Origin: Tachypleus tridentatus
Taxonomy: Eukaryota > Arthropoda > Merostomata > Xiphosura > Limulidae
Assembly (NCBI RefSeq): GCF_004210375.1
Contig: NC_134830.1
Coordinates: forward strand, 46,257,094-46,321,093
DNA length: 64,000 nt
Reading direction: 5' to 3'
Part shown: piece after piece, positions 1 to 11,694 of the stretch
How the letters are laid out: every line of letters begins with the position of its first letter
Numbering within the stretch: position 1 is the stretch's first letter
Position numbers and translations under genes: made by a program
Notes under the pieces: generated by a model
Database searches by the model: none
Seen by the model: the letters and a program-made list of their open reading frames with translations, nothing else
Told to the model about the DNA's origin: nothing

Positions 1-319
1 TTGTTGGCAGTGTAACTCCATCTTTGCGAGTGGAGATACACCTCACTGCAGAAACTCCTTGAGTGGAGAGACCAGCGAGAATCTCTGACTCAGGAACGTT
101 CTTCAAATCCCTTTCAACAATAACTCCTCGTGAAGAATTCAAGGTAGCATGGGGTGTAACCTCAATAGGTATATCCCCAATTGCCTTTGAATTCAAGAGG
201 AGTTCACTGTGTTGGGATGTGGATGTTTCAACCAATATGTCACCAGATTAAAGTTTCTTTACTGACATTGGAGAGCCAGCAAGTCCCTCTAGTCCCTTTT
301 GAATAAAAAAAGGGGACAT
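1..319 (-). pseudogene. LINE ORF1 (gag-like nucleic-acid-binding protein), partial, one stop
   Basis: Translation from the ATG at 319 begins MSPFFIQKGLEGLAG and, after one in-frame stop at about codon 24, continues in the same frame with text such as GDIPIEVTPHATLNSSRGV and LSTQGVSAVR. That pattern is typical of the N-terminal part of ORF1 proteins of jockey/X-element-like LINEs, upstream of their zinc knuckles. A single stop in about 106 codons suggests a fairly young copy. The rest of ORF1 lies off the window. It would bind element RNA in the retrotransposition particle if intact; this copy is broken. Confidence 0.65.
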
Positions 320-960
320 TTGCCCTAAAGGTTTTTCCGAAAGAGAATGTAATATAAGAAAATGAGGTACATGTGTTACTGATGTTGAAGATTGCTGTTC
401 TGAGTATTCAAGGCGTGGTCGCTACCCATTGACTGTTTTTTTACAATTTTATTTAAATTGTTTAGAGGATCCATAGGAAAAAGGAAAAATTTCGGTACCC
501 ACTGACCCCACCCACCATGGAGCCCTACAAGGGGACGCACTGCAAAGTCACACAAGGACAATGCAGCAACGCCAGGGTTACGTGAGCACTATACCCAAAC
601 ACCAGCATCAGGCACAATGTCCACAACACCCGTTGAGAACTTCCAACACTGGTACTTGGTTGACTCTAGCCCAAGTGGACCAGCCGATTGACCCATGGGG
701 GGCCACCCAAAGGCCGCCCATCTACAGGAATTCGAGGCCAAAGTGGTGTGTTAGGGTTGGACCCCTCAACCACCAGGATCCTCTCCTCCCCTTCACGGGT
801 CGCCACGCACGGCAAACACGTGGGTGGATGTTTAGATCCCAGAGAAGGTAACCAGATAGAACAGAACCTTCCCTGGGAGGTCCCCTCACCACGTACAGGA
901 ATCCACACCGAGGGGAGTAAAGGATGACAAAGGAGCCAATGTGGTGGTAATAAGGGAGAG
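1..960 (-). mobile_element. Jockey-like LINE copy 1 (5' region plus ORF1 start)
   Basis: This is the 5' part of a non-LTR retrotransposon read on the minus strand and cut by the left window edge. Positions 480-930 hold a 5' leader closely similar to 5500-5900 and 6046-6430. Positions 307-368 match 5328-5393 almost base for base. The leader runs into an ORF1 start at 319. The assignment to a jockey-like clade rests on the ORF1 text and on the RT and RNase H text of the second copy. The 5' boundary near 930-1000 is approximate. Confidence 0.75.
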
Positions 961-2572
961 GCTGTCCCTTGAAAAACTTTCAGGATTTTCGTGGATAGCC
1001 TCTGAAAAAGAGATGTATGGTAAATAAATACTATACAAGGGAAGTAAGGGCAAGACAAAGGTATGGAAACTTGGCATGGGTTAAACACATTGGAAAATCA
1101 GGGAGTGCCCTCCTAAACTGATAAAACAGACCCTAACAACTGAGTGTCTATCAATGGGCGGTCTGCACGAATGTCTGCCAAATCAAACCAATCAGTAGCC
1201 TTTGGAAGGCAAGGCATGCTGGTACTTTCAACCAGTTGGAAAGTAAAATGTTCAGCATGAATCCTTATATCTGGAGAAGGTGAAAAAAAATAAATGAGAA
1301 GAACAAATTAGTGTATGGTATCTCAAGTGAGTATCATTACTACATGTACTTAAAACGAGGATATAACACACTATTATGAGTAAACTTAGCCCAGTAATTA
1401 TACCAATTAAACTACTCTCAAATTATTCTATCAATTTTTTTGGTGTGTATTACTTTACATTTAAGGCATTACATATTTGAATAGTCTTTTAAACCCAATG
1501 AATGAAAGTTATTTTGTGTGTAATTTGTTTTGTTTGCAAAAATCTTTCAACTAAATTACCGTGAAAATAGTTTTCCTATTATAGAGACAAGGATCAAATT
1601 TAAAAGTAGACTTGGGTTTCCAACAACATTATTGTTGATGCATCTTTTGGTATAAAGTAAGCTACACTTATAATGTCAAGTCACACTGAAACGGTACTAA
1701 TGTTACCATTTCAATTGGAAAAGAAGTCACAAAGATGCTATTAAATTTTTAACAATCAAAGAGTAAAATTCTTGACAAATACTTGTATAAAAAATAAATA
1801 AAAAAGTATTAAATTCATCCAGGTCAACTCTCTCTTTCCAGTAAAATACCACAATATATATATGGTCTCAGATTTTGGTTACATTGTAACCAAACAAAAA
1901 TTTAAATTAACAGTGCACCCAATACTTTCAGATAAACCATTTCTTATATTTATTATGGTAACCCTTTTTAGTGTGAACTGGATTGAGTTGGTGAAATGCA
2001 GCTTTTAAGAAAATTTAGTTAAGTCTCTTCAAAATTAAGATAATGACTTTTTTCTACTGCTATATTATTAATTACCATTTTCTTTAATTAGCATGCTCAT
2101 TGTTTAAAAGAACTGGTGAACCAGCAGTAGAATTTGATATTTCAAAAACAGAAAAACAGCTCTGAAATTAGATACGTATCTTAAAAACTTGTAACCTTAA
2201 AAACTTTTCATTGTTGGATACATTTTTACATTGATACTATCAATAAGTAAGAATGGAAAATAAGTACCAATAAAACTGCTTATTGTAATTTATGGGAGTT
2301 GTTATTTGTTTAAATTTTTAATGTTGTCCTTTACTTATTGTAACTTATAAAAAGCCCAAAGCAACCTCTACTCTGGTTAGATGTTAACTGAGCCACATAA
2401 ACAAAGATATCTGGATGATAAATAACTACCATTCTCTCACAAAAGTGAATCTCATCCATGTACCAAAAACTATTTCACAATTGCACTTACAAAACTTGCT
2501 TTACATAACAGAGTAATTAAAAATTTTATGGAAAGTATTATCTAAAAGGCATGATTTACACCTAACTCTCAC
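961..2572. other. CNIH4 intron 2 sequence, no gene seen
   Basis: AT-rich sequence without a recognisable coding segment on either strand. I looked for the third CNIH4 exon (expected to begin with a WVIPEL-like motif on the minus strand) and did not find it, so that exon probably lies to the left of the window. Confidence 0.5.
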
Positions 2573-2641
2573 CATGTTGAGCTTTGTGCAGCACTGTTGT
2601 GCATTTAAATAGTCACATTCCAAATCTGACAAAGTTACAAC
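2573..2641 (-). CDS. CNIH4: Cornichon homolog 4, exon 2
   Basis: A 69-nt exon (23 codons) encoding VVTLSDLECDYLNAQQCCTK plus LNM. Vertebrate CNIH4 has an exon of the same length at this place, with the family core LSDLECDY(I/L)NA. The acceptor is ...tttccacag and the donor gtgaga, both on the minus strand; both ends are phase 0. Cornichon proteins are three- or four-helix ER membrane proteins that load cargo into COPII vesicles; CNIH4 is reported to help export GPCRs. This exon covers the stretch just after the first membrane helix, including the paired cysteines. The following exons (WVIPEL onwards) are not in the window. CNIH4 is preferred over CNIH1-3 because those read FDELKTDYKNPI here. 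Confidence 0.9.
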
Positions 2642-3292
2642 CTGTGGAAATGTTAAGGTAAATAATACAAAAATATTATTCAAGTACACATACATAGATA
2701 CCTGTGTAATAAAAAGTATATCTGCTTATAAATATATATCACTTTAAGTTTAAAGAATTATTCACATTGTCTCAAACCATATCTCTTAGATGTAATGTTA
2801 AGTGTATGGGTTAATATTTTGAATTTTATTTTAAAATCAGTGGTTTTGTTAAAGAATACATAAGAAGACATCATTCCAACCTTAAAAACATTGCTAACAT
2901 AGTATTCTATATGCAATAATCATCCCATAATAGAGAAACTATTTATTGATATTATAAAAGCTAATTAGCTGTTCACCTAGTTTATTTATCCACATAACAA
3001 GCCATTCTTTAAAGACCTCCAAATATATATATATATATATATATATGGTCCTTAAAAGGATGTGTGTAAGTGGTTCATTTCTCCTAAATTGTTATCTTAT
3101 TTTTAAACTAATTTTATAAGTATGTAAATATTAAAATACATGGTATAATTCCCATGGTACAATGTTAGCAATTTGGCTACCTGCATGAAACAACAAGTTA
3201 AAAAACCCAAAACAATGCAAAAGTAAAAATCACTGTAAAATGTAAAAATTAACCAAGGTAAACCTAAATAAACTTCACAAAGCTGTTAAAAC

Positions 3293-5328
3293 TTAAACAG
3301 AATTTAAAAGGCCAATGGCTCTTAAAACTTTAAAAACAAGTAAGGTTGACAGTGTCATCATTGCCATTGACACTGTCCAGTGATAAAGGGTAAACCTGTG
3401 GAAAAAACATTTAAACTGATGCTGCTGTTCAGAGCTGCAACATTGGTATGACAGTAAAACATGGGCTATTATGACTTGAGTGTCAAGAAAACCACACATT
3501 GGTGCATCAGTCCCAGATAAAGGAAAATGATAAATTAAAAAAAAACTTTGATCAATGCATAGCCTTTCCAGAACAAATTCCTCCTTCTAATCCTTATGGA
3601 AACAAGATGGCCAAAGAGCAACAGAAGATTTGATTTGGAAAAGCTTCTTATCATATTGCTCACTCCAAGTCAACTGCCAAATGGCATGGAGCCAAGCCTC
3701 AAACATAGGATTGTAGTCCATATATTGCATAGGCACAAAAGTGATAGCACCAGAGCAGATGAACTTAGCTGCAATGTCAGCAAGCTTGTTCCTGTGAATA
3801 CTGACATAGCTTGGTATCCTAAAAAACTGAATAGAAACAGAAGACAAAGGAAAATGGACCAGCTCATTTTGAATATTGATGAGAACAGGGTGAAAACTAA
3901 TAAGAAGCAATTTCAGAACCAGTAGAGAGCTAAGAGAATCAGTATGAATAGTACAATTGATGTACTGCATAGCTTCTACATGATCCAGGGCAAGAGAAAT
4001 GGCATAAAACTTAGCAGTGAACACAGGAACTGTAGAGGGGATCTTGTGAAAAACCACCAAAACATAACAAACTATGGTAGAGCCCACAGAGTGATCTGAT
4101 TTCAAACTATCTACATAGACTGGAATAGAAGAATGGTTAAAAAGATGTTTGGCAAATAGAAAATGGTACTTCCAATTGAGTATATGCCTTCCTCAGATGA
4201 CTCACAGAAAGGTCACTGGTGGAGATGGTAATAAGTGATAGTGAGTTGAGCTGACCAGTGAAAACAGCAGTCATCTAAGGACAGACCCAATCCAGCCAAC
4301 TGCACCTGAACACAAAGGCCAAGAGGAAGAAAGGCTGATCATCTATTCCAAAGGACAATAGCCTACTGAAGAAGGAAGACACAACCTCAGGTGGGATGCT
4401 GTGGTAAGGACTGCAGTCTTAATGCATAGTGTAAAGAAATTTGCAAGCAGCAGAGGTAAAGAGGAGCTTTGTGTGACTCAGTGTAGAAACTCTGGACTGA
4501 AGAAGTGTGGAAGGGTTCAATGCAAGCTGAAGCCCCAGATGGTGAAGAAGGTCTGACATCTTCAAGGCCAAGATCCTGGCAGAACCACAGACTGAGTCCA
4601 GTTTAGATCAAGTGAGAGCACAATTAATCTTTAGCACAGAACATTAACCTGCTCCCGGAGGATGTTCAGAGCCCTTGTGCACTTGACACATAGCTGGCTG
4701 ATGTGTGGAATAAAGGTCTACTTATGGTGAAAGATCAGCTCCGAGAACTTTGCCTTAGGGACCATAAGAAGAACAACATCATAAGGACAGAGATCAGAAT
4801 TGAGGGTAAATGTCTCATTGGTGGCAAAAGTGTGTGCAAATGGTTTTAGAAAAAGAAAAGGTAAAAACTGTTTGTTGTGGTTCACTTCAACAAATGATTG
4901 AGGGCAGTCTGAACCTGCTGCTCAATAAACCTTATTCTTGATTGCTGACACAAGATGTGGAAGTTGTCAACATAGAAGTTATTTGCAACAATTGGAGGAA
5001 GTTATGCAATGATGGTATTAATCTTCATGCTGAAACATACAACACTCAAGATACAGACCTGAAGGACTCCAAGTTCCTGTAGAAAAGAACAAGAAAGTGT
5101 CAAACCCACATAAACTCAGAATCACTGGTCCATTAAAAGTTCTGTTTAAAAGTGGACACACAACCCAAATGAGTGGAGGTCTTGCAAGATGCCATACCTC
5201 CACGTAGTATTGTAAGCTTTCATAATGTCAAAGAATACAGAAACAAGATGTTGAAGTTGGAGAAAGGCTTTCCTAATTGACATTTCAAGTAGAATCATGT
5301 GTTCCATGGTGATAGAACTGTCCACAAA
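3293..5328 (-). pseudogene. LINE ORF2 fragment: reverse transcriptase, RNase H, C terminus
   Basis: Three frame-shifted pieces are clear. At 5146-5328 an RT segment reads LVSVFFDIMKAYNTTWRYGI, close to the FDIEKAYDTTWR motif of the family. Near 4960-4975 the catalytic box reads YVDN instead of YVDD, so the second metal-binding Asp is lost. At 3587-4105 a 172-codon open stretch is an RNase H domain: FTAKFYAISLALDHVEAMQY, then HTDSLSSLLVLK, then IPSYVSIHRNKLADIAAK. The last piece, at 3293-3499, is the family's C-terminal tail, ending FKVLRAIGLLNSV and a stop. An intact protein would perform target-primed reverse transcription. The order is correct for a jockey-like ORF2. Confidence 0.8.
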
Positions 5329-5499
5329 AAAGGGAGACATCTGCCCTAAAGGTTTGTCTGAAAGAGAATGTAATATAAGAAAATGAGGTACAGGTTTTAC
5401 ATTTGTTAAAAATTACTGCTCAGAATCTTCAAGATGTGGCCATCTACCTATGTCTGTTTTTCTACTACTTAAATTTTTTATTTGGGGATGCATAATAAA

Positions 5500-6430
5500 G
5501 AAAGAATGTTTCAGTGCCTACCAACCCCACCCACCATGGATCCCGACCAGCGGATGCACTACAATGCCAAACAAGGACACGGCAGCACTGCCAGGGTTTT
5601 GTGAGCACTATACCTAAACACCAGCATCAGATACGATGTCCACAACATCTGTTAAGAACACCCAACACTGGTACTTGGTTGACTCTAGGGGGGCACCCCA
5701 AAGCTGCCCTTCTACAGGAATTCAAGGCCAAAGTGGCATGTTAAGGTTGGATCCCTCAACCACCAGGATCCACTCCTCCCCTTTACAGGCCACCATGCAC
5801 AGCAAAAATGTGGAATGATGTTTAGATCCCAGATGAGGCAAACTGAAAGACCTTCTCTGAGAGGTCCCCTCACTATGTAAAGGAATCCACACCAAGAAGC
5901 TGAAAAAGGATATGGACCTGAACAGAAGCCAAAGCAAAAGAAAGTGGATCCAGAGAGCTACTGAAAGGAATGGTGGGAACAGAGATAGGAGTAGATGTTG
6001 ACTCATCAACTCTTTTAATCATGGAGGGCAAAAGACTCTTCATGTGGTTGGGGATGTACTACAATGCCAAACAAGGACACTGCAGCAACCCCAGGGTTTC
6101 GTAAGCACTATACCCAAACAACAGCAAACACAATGTCCACAACTTCCAACACTAGTACTTGGTTGACCACAACCCAACAGGAACAGTCAACTGACCCTGA
6201 GGGAAGCCACCACAAGGTTGTCCATCTACAGTAATTCAAGGCCAAAGTAGCATGTCTGGGTTAGATACCTCAACCAGCAGGATCCTCTCCTGCACTTCAC
6301 AGATTACCATGCACAGCAAACATATGGGTGGACGTTCAGACCCGAAAAGAGGTAAACTGAAAGTATAGAACCTTCTCTGGTAGGTCCTCTCACCATGTAC
6401 AGGAATTCATCTTGAGAGATAGATTTATTG
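5500..6430 (-). repeat. Tandem LINE 5' leader units (two copies)
   Basis: Positions 5500-5900 and 6046-6430 are diverged copies of one ~400-bp unit; a third copy in LINE copy 1 is at 480-930. Shared landmarks include aaacaaggacac followed by ggcagcactgccagggttt-like text, ggtacttggttgac, tcaaccaccaggatcc and gaggtcccctcac. On the minus strand these lie upstream of ORF1. They may be promoter monomers of the kind known in some LINEs, or a rearrangement. Confidence 0.65.
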
Positions 6431-8702
6431 TTAACCACTGAGGTGGATGTGATTACAGAAGATGAAACAGAATAATTTGCAGAAGGGTGAATATTGGATA
6501 ATTAAGTTATGATTTTTTGTAATCTCAACATGAAGAAAAATATCAAAGTTTAGTTTTCATTATTTCAGATCATGAGGCAATATTTATGATTAATGAACTC
6601 AGAGAAAGAGTTGAAAGGTTATGTGGAAGGTATAAGTGATAAAGAGGAATTCATTTGAATTTGAATCAAATGTTCCCCAAAAAAGAAAAAAACAATAACA
6701 TGGAAGATCAAATTTAAGTGGCTTGCTAAAAATCAAATAGATATTGATGAATAAATGTCACAAGTTTAAGCAGTTTGAATGAACAGATAAGGTTTGGTTG
6801 TTGCTTTGCACGAATCTATACAATCTGTGTTTTGACAGATAAAATGGAATACTTACAGTATAGAGGAAAAGCTAGGTTTTTATTAATTCAAAAAATGAAA
6901 TTTCTAGCTTTTTTTACAATTTGCCTCAAAATGTTTTCATGATATGAAAGAAGCAAGTGACTGAAGCAGATGGACAGATAATTTTAATCCATAAAACAAA
7001 TGAAGGTTTACCTGGCCAAGTCCTTCGCTTGTTTTTACACTACACTTTACATCTTGTCGTGTTGTTTGCAGAAGATTAGTTCAGCACTTTAAGCATACAT
7101 GAGTATATTTTGTTGAAAGATCACCAAACAACAAGCAGAGTTTAGTTGTTCTATTTCAACAGTGTCCAAAGGTTAATTTTATTAGTATCCTTTGTGATCA
7201 TATTCTCAGTAATTTCCAAAATCTTTTTTTATTTCATACTTCACATAAATAAGAATTGCAATGATGATCAACTACAAACTCACAGGAAAAGTGTGGGTTT
7301 ACTATGATGCACTGTTCAGCAAATATAGGAAATGGCAATTTGTGTGAAAAGTTGTTGTCCAATCATCTTTAAATATTTGTTGGATATCCTAGCTTTAATA
7401 TAAATTATTCAAGACTGAAGTGATAGATGGAATGTTTTCACCTTGAGATGTGAAAAAAACAAATTGACCTGACTGTATGAATGAGTGTTTAGGGGCAAGA
7501 TTTTGGACTATAAAACTGACCTTTTTATATTTCTTTACGTCATAGTAAATTACCAACTTTGCACCTGACTGTCTAAAATAAGTTTGTTAGATCCACAAGA
7601 ACACATTATTTATTTTTAAAATATTCTCTAATGTTAGGACAATATTATTTAGTACTGATACTGACAAAAACCACCTTTCATGTCGTGTTTAGCGTCCAGC
7701 CATGCTGCACTGGATGTCTTGTGCAACTGCATTCAGAATTCAGTTCCACATGCATGTTTGCCAATAAGCTTGTATATTTTCTATAAATTCATTAGTTATT
7801 GTTAACAAAGACCTCAGCTTTCGATATTGCACATTGTGACTGTATTGTGATATTACCATATTTTATATCCTAAATAAATAATATAATTAGGAAACAATAA
7901 AAAAGTAAATGCAATACAAAAATAAATAACTTGATGATGGTGGTTCAGTAGCAAAGAATATAAAGAATTTTTACACATTAAGTTTGTTATATTTTTTCTT
8001 AGTAGCATCTGATATCTATCAGTGCTACTTTTACAAAATGGAATGCAACTCCACCATTAACTCTATATAATGTTAACAATTGGAGTATTTTTGTAGGAGC
8101 TTATAATTGCTGTGTAATTCATCAAAACTAGTTCTCAACATGTTGCAATTTAAGTGTAAATATTTACAAATGCTAAAGGTTAAGTACCTGTCATCATTTA
8201 GTTCATTAAAATATATAGTTAGAAGATAATGAATCAGAAAAAAAAACACACAAAAATACTAATACAAAATATTACCAACATCTCCACTTGGCTGCCAGGT
8301 TATTGGGATAGTTATAAATTTTGTGGAATGTTTTGTTTTGATAATGTGATTGGTGAAGTTACTTTGAAACGCTTTAAAAAATTTTTTATTATCCTACACT
8401 AATCCAAACTACACTTAAAAATACCTTCCCCCCTATTCTCACAATTTCTAAACATTTCTTCCCATCTCCCAGCTTGGCTGGATTGTGTACCTCATGCTGC
8501 AATAAATAATTTATTTGTTAGACTGAATAAATACATATTTAATTTTTACATGTTTGAAACAGCACACCTCCATATTATACTTGAGGTGAGTCTTAGTGTC
8601 AGTAAAACCTTCTTGAAATTTAAGCTAATACTTTATAAAATTGTCTCTATGTTATACATATTAAAAAAACAAAAGATTAAAACAGATTTTTCAAAAGGAT
8701 AC
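6431..8702. other. No feature seen (within CNIH4 intron 1)
   Basis: AT-rich intronic DNA. I found no exon, RNA gene or named repeat here. Confidence 0.5.
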
Positions 8703-8774
8703 GACGTAAACGGTTAAGAACAGAAGTGCTGCAGAATCAAACAAAGCTCCAACAAAAAGAAGTGCGTCTCCCAT
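8703..8774 (-). CDS. CNIH4: Cornichon homolog 4, exon 1 (start codon)
   Basis: A 24-codon first exon: MGDALLFVGALFDSAALLFL then TVYV, followed by the donor gtatcc. Joined to exon 2 it gives ...VYV|VVTLSDLECDY, collinear with vertebrate CNIH4 (...VYFIITLSDLECDY) without gap or frame change. The residues form the first transmembrane helix, preceded by a very short cytosolic start. The ATG at 8774 is the only in-frame start close to the expected N terminus. The exon lies in a stretch with more CpG than its surroundings, as expected near a transcription start. Confidence 0.85.
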
Positions 8775-10433
8775 AATCTTACAAATGCCGTTTTAGTTGT
8801 AGAATTCACTATGACTGCACAGTTAAAGTTGAATTATGTAACTAATATTAAGTTACAACTTAAGGTCGATAAACTAGACGCAAACTTAATCTACCAACCT
8901 CTGGGATTTTCGCATACAGTAATATGACAATTTTCAGTAACAAATCTGTACGTATATATTACTTCTGCCTATCCCTATCAGTATAAACCGCACTCAAAAC
9001 ATTTAAAATTTTAATTAATATACACCGCTAACGTCCCACATCTCCCATCATCACATGTTCTCTATCTCCTTATTGTCACTTTACCGTTGAATTAGTTTTT
9101 CACCTTATAGCCAGAAACTGCACATAACCTGTAGATAACGTTTGCTGGCCTGTAGCTAAATGACACGATAATTGGTAATATTTGTTTCAGCACATTTTTA
9201 TCCATTTAAAATAATGCCACGGTATTACATCAACCCATTTATTCCCTCGAGGAAGGAGAAATATTATATTTACAACTAAAGGAGTAAAAAAATATAATCA
9301 TGGGAATCAACTGGTAAAGACAATTTTAATATCGTATATATTGAAAAACCAGGACTAAGAGAAAAGGAATTGTGTATATGGAAAAGCTAGTTGCTGTTGT
9401 CCCATTTTTTTTACTGTTGTCCGAAGAGAGAAAGCAGTTAGCCAGTAGCACATTATATTATCTATTATCAACGCTATGTGATTGACTGTCACTCTTGGTT
9501 TTTGTTTACTGTTACTCTAATCTTGTCTTATTCAAGTACTTGCCGTTTTACCTGCTTAAACTTTGAAGGTCTTGTTCTTTGATAATCAGGTAACTTTAGT
9601 TACTTTTATTTCGAGTATTAAGCACCACAGCTTATTTTGTTCATTTTCTGATTCACTGTCTAGGATTTAATTAATGCAGAAGTAATAGTTGATTTGTATT
9701 TGTCTCTTTTCTTTTAATTTTTTTTCTATAGTTTTTGTAAGATCCCTTCCGAGAGAAGACTTTGTCTGGTTGTAGGACCAACTGTAGAAGAGAAAATTGT
9801 AATTAAATTGAGCTAAGAACACAGATGAAAGACTTGGAGGAACCTTTTAACGAACATGTAGTGTTCCTCAACATTAAATGAGTCCTTTGGAACTTCTTAC
9901 TTTGATCACTTACTGACATAATTGTATCACGACCAAAGCCTTCTTTGATCACTAATTATGTTAGATATTCTCCTCTACATCATATAGGCTTATAAGTGAA
10001 AGTTGAATCTTGTTATTTGAAATATTCTGATCGCATTTATGTTATCACCGTAAAAATCAGTCTCAAATTTGTCTGTCTAAGATCCTGTTTCAGTTTGGAG
10101 CCATAATAACATCGAGGAACAAGTTTCAGTGAATGAAGTATTGTTTCCAACTTAACCACTTCCTGAAATCAGTTGACATAGTCACGTTTTTGTTATGTGT
10201 ATGATGTACTTAGACAAGCCAGAAGCTCTCTTGTATTTAAATGAGATTCTTTGATATTACACATTAACAAGAACCTCGAAACAAGTATTGATACAACGCC
10301 AGATATTTGTTCCCGTAAGTGCCACCTGTTTTTCATAAAGAAGATGATGTATTTTATCAATTAATTTTGTCAGTGTAGCACTCTATTACAATGTACTAGA
10401 TTACATCTGTCATCAATATTTAACTGTTGTTTG
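8775..10433. other. Region upstream of CNIH4; divergent promoter interval
   Basis: This lies 5' of CNIH4 (minus strand) and somewhere upstream of CCDC167 (plus strand). I searched it for the missing ~14-codon first exon of CCDC167 (ATG and a phase-0 donor) and found no convincing candidate. No TATA box or other element can be assigned with confidence. Confidence 0.4.
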
Positions 10434-10544
10434 GAATTGAGATCAACGCTACACAACGGGCTATCTATGTTCTGCCTATCACGGGTATCGAAATCCAGTT
10501 TCTAGTAGTACGAGTCCACAGACATATAGCTGTGCTACTGGTGG
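10434..10544 (-). repeat. SINE-B copy, diverged
   Basis: Matches the SINE-B family on the minus strand: ctacacaacgggctatct, then cacgggtatcgaaatcc (B-box region), then gtccacagacatatagctg and tgctactggtgg. Compare the clean copy at 17655-17779. Confidence 0.7.
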
Positions 10545-11243
10545 CTAACCACAATTTAACATCACTAGCACATTGTCACTATCCCCTTTTCAACACGTAC
10601 ATCATATACAGTCTGCTGACATTGGAATGTTTATCTGAATAATTGTAGTTCAATTCATAAATATCGAAGCTAGCTAACTAGTAATGCAGTATGTCTGTAC
10701 CTGAGATACATAGAGAAGTTTAGAGAAATTAACACCTTAGGACTCTGAGCACCGCCAGTTACAACACAGGTTGAGAAACACGTCTACATATTCATTAAAA
10801 ATGACAAACACACCATCACACATTTGTATGTGCCAAAGACTATGTATAGCTACAATCTGTGATGGGCACGTGGCACCTTGCTGCGTGGTAGGGAACACCC
10901 ATGCTACCTATGGACTCTTTAATTGATTTTAATATTTGAGTGTCGAAATCCAATCATCAATGGAATCACTTACAGCGTAGCTCTTTTTAACAACAGCTGA
11001 AATGGCCTTTTCTTCAACATATTGTCCGAGATCAGAACGTTTAGTGAGTGGACAAGATCTCATCATGTGGTAAAATAATCCACTTTTGTTTATGTTATAC
11101 TCTGAGACTCTGCTATATCACCATGTTATAGTCTTGCACTGTTGTGTTTCAGTTAGGATAATCTTTTTCAAAGTTCTGAAGCTCATCAAAATTGTTAGAG
11201 ACACGTGAATCACTTCATGACTGAACTTTCTGTTATAAAACAT
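10545..11243. other. No feature seen
   Basis: No gene, RNA or nameable repeat recognised between the SINE-B copy and the LTR-like segment. Confidence 0.4.
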
Positions 11244-11636
11244 TGTTAGTAGTGCTTTATTAAGATTAAAGTTTCAAACAGTTCTTTATTTCTTATGCAG
11301 CGATACCATTTACAGCTGTGAATGTCTGGTTCGTGTGCACAATCACTTGTTCAGCTCTGTCCTGTGACTGCAACAGTCCTTCCTCACTTTTATATTATCA
11401 GTGATACCTGTATAAATCAGGAACCCACAGTTCTACACTAATGTATCAGCCCTTGTCCATGGTATACCACGCCATACCACCTGTGAGGTATTAGCTGTGC
11501 TTCCTCTCCCAATGAAGCTCAAGCTTGACAGAAGGCTCGAATTTGAGCAAGGAAGCACGTGCTGGGAATTACAATAACAGGCTTTCTCCTGTTTTACGAC
11601 TTGTCCCAGGTAATCATCTCAAAACCTTTCATTACA
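11244..11636 (-). mobile_element. Possible LTR of a decayed retroelement
   Basis: Read on the minus strand, a purine-rich tract (gaaggaggcag) at about 11648-11640 is followed by TGTAATGAAAGG. Further on come a TATA-like ataatataaaagtgagg and two AATAAA signals, ending ...AATAAAGCACTACTAACA. This order (polypurine tract, TG, TATA, polyadenylation signal, CA) is what a 3' LTR looks like. No second copy of the LTR is in the window, so the call is inference. Confidence 0.4.
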
Positions 11637-11694
11637 AAACTGCCTCCTTCAAGGTATAAGTACCTCATACTCCCGGGTGATGCCTCATATCTTA

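Larger units (their letters stand above)
3200..6430 (-). mobile_element. Jockey-like LINE copy 2, internally deleted
   Basis: Read on the minus strand: two tandem 5' leader units (6430-6046 and 5900-5500), the ORF1 start region (about 5393-5328), then a direct jump into the middle of the ORF2 reverse transcriptase, and on to the ORF2 C terminus at 3293. The end of ORF1 and the endonuclease and N-terminal RT parts of ORF2 are missing. The reading frames carry many stops and shifts, so this copy is dead. It sits inside CNIH4 intron 1. Confidence 0.8.
2642..8702 (-). other. CNIH4: CNIH4 intron 1 (6.06 kb)
   Basis: The intron joins two phase-0 boundaries. It contains LINE copy 2 (about 3200-6430), lying in the same orientation as the gene. 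A (TA)n run lies at 3025-3046. Positions 6431-8702 show no coding or repeat signal that I can name. Confidence 0.7.

Noticed and set aside
666-1088. 140-codon minus-strand ORF and its overlapping plus-strand shadows
   Set aside because: It lies in the LINE 5' leader. The same region is not open in the paralogous units at 5500-6430, so it is probably not coding.
3025-3046. (TA)n palindromic runs as functional hairpins
   Set aside because: Simple microsatellites of the kind scattered throughout AT-rich introns.
9817-9870. Candidate first exon of CCDC167 (ATG at 9824)
   Set aside because: No phase-0 donor with a good splice consensus, and the peptide does not resemble CCDC167 N termini.
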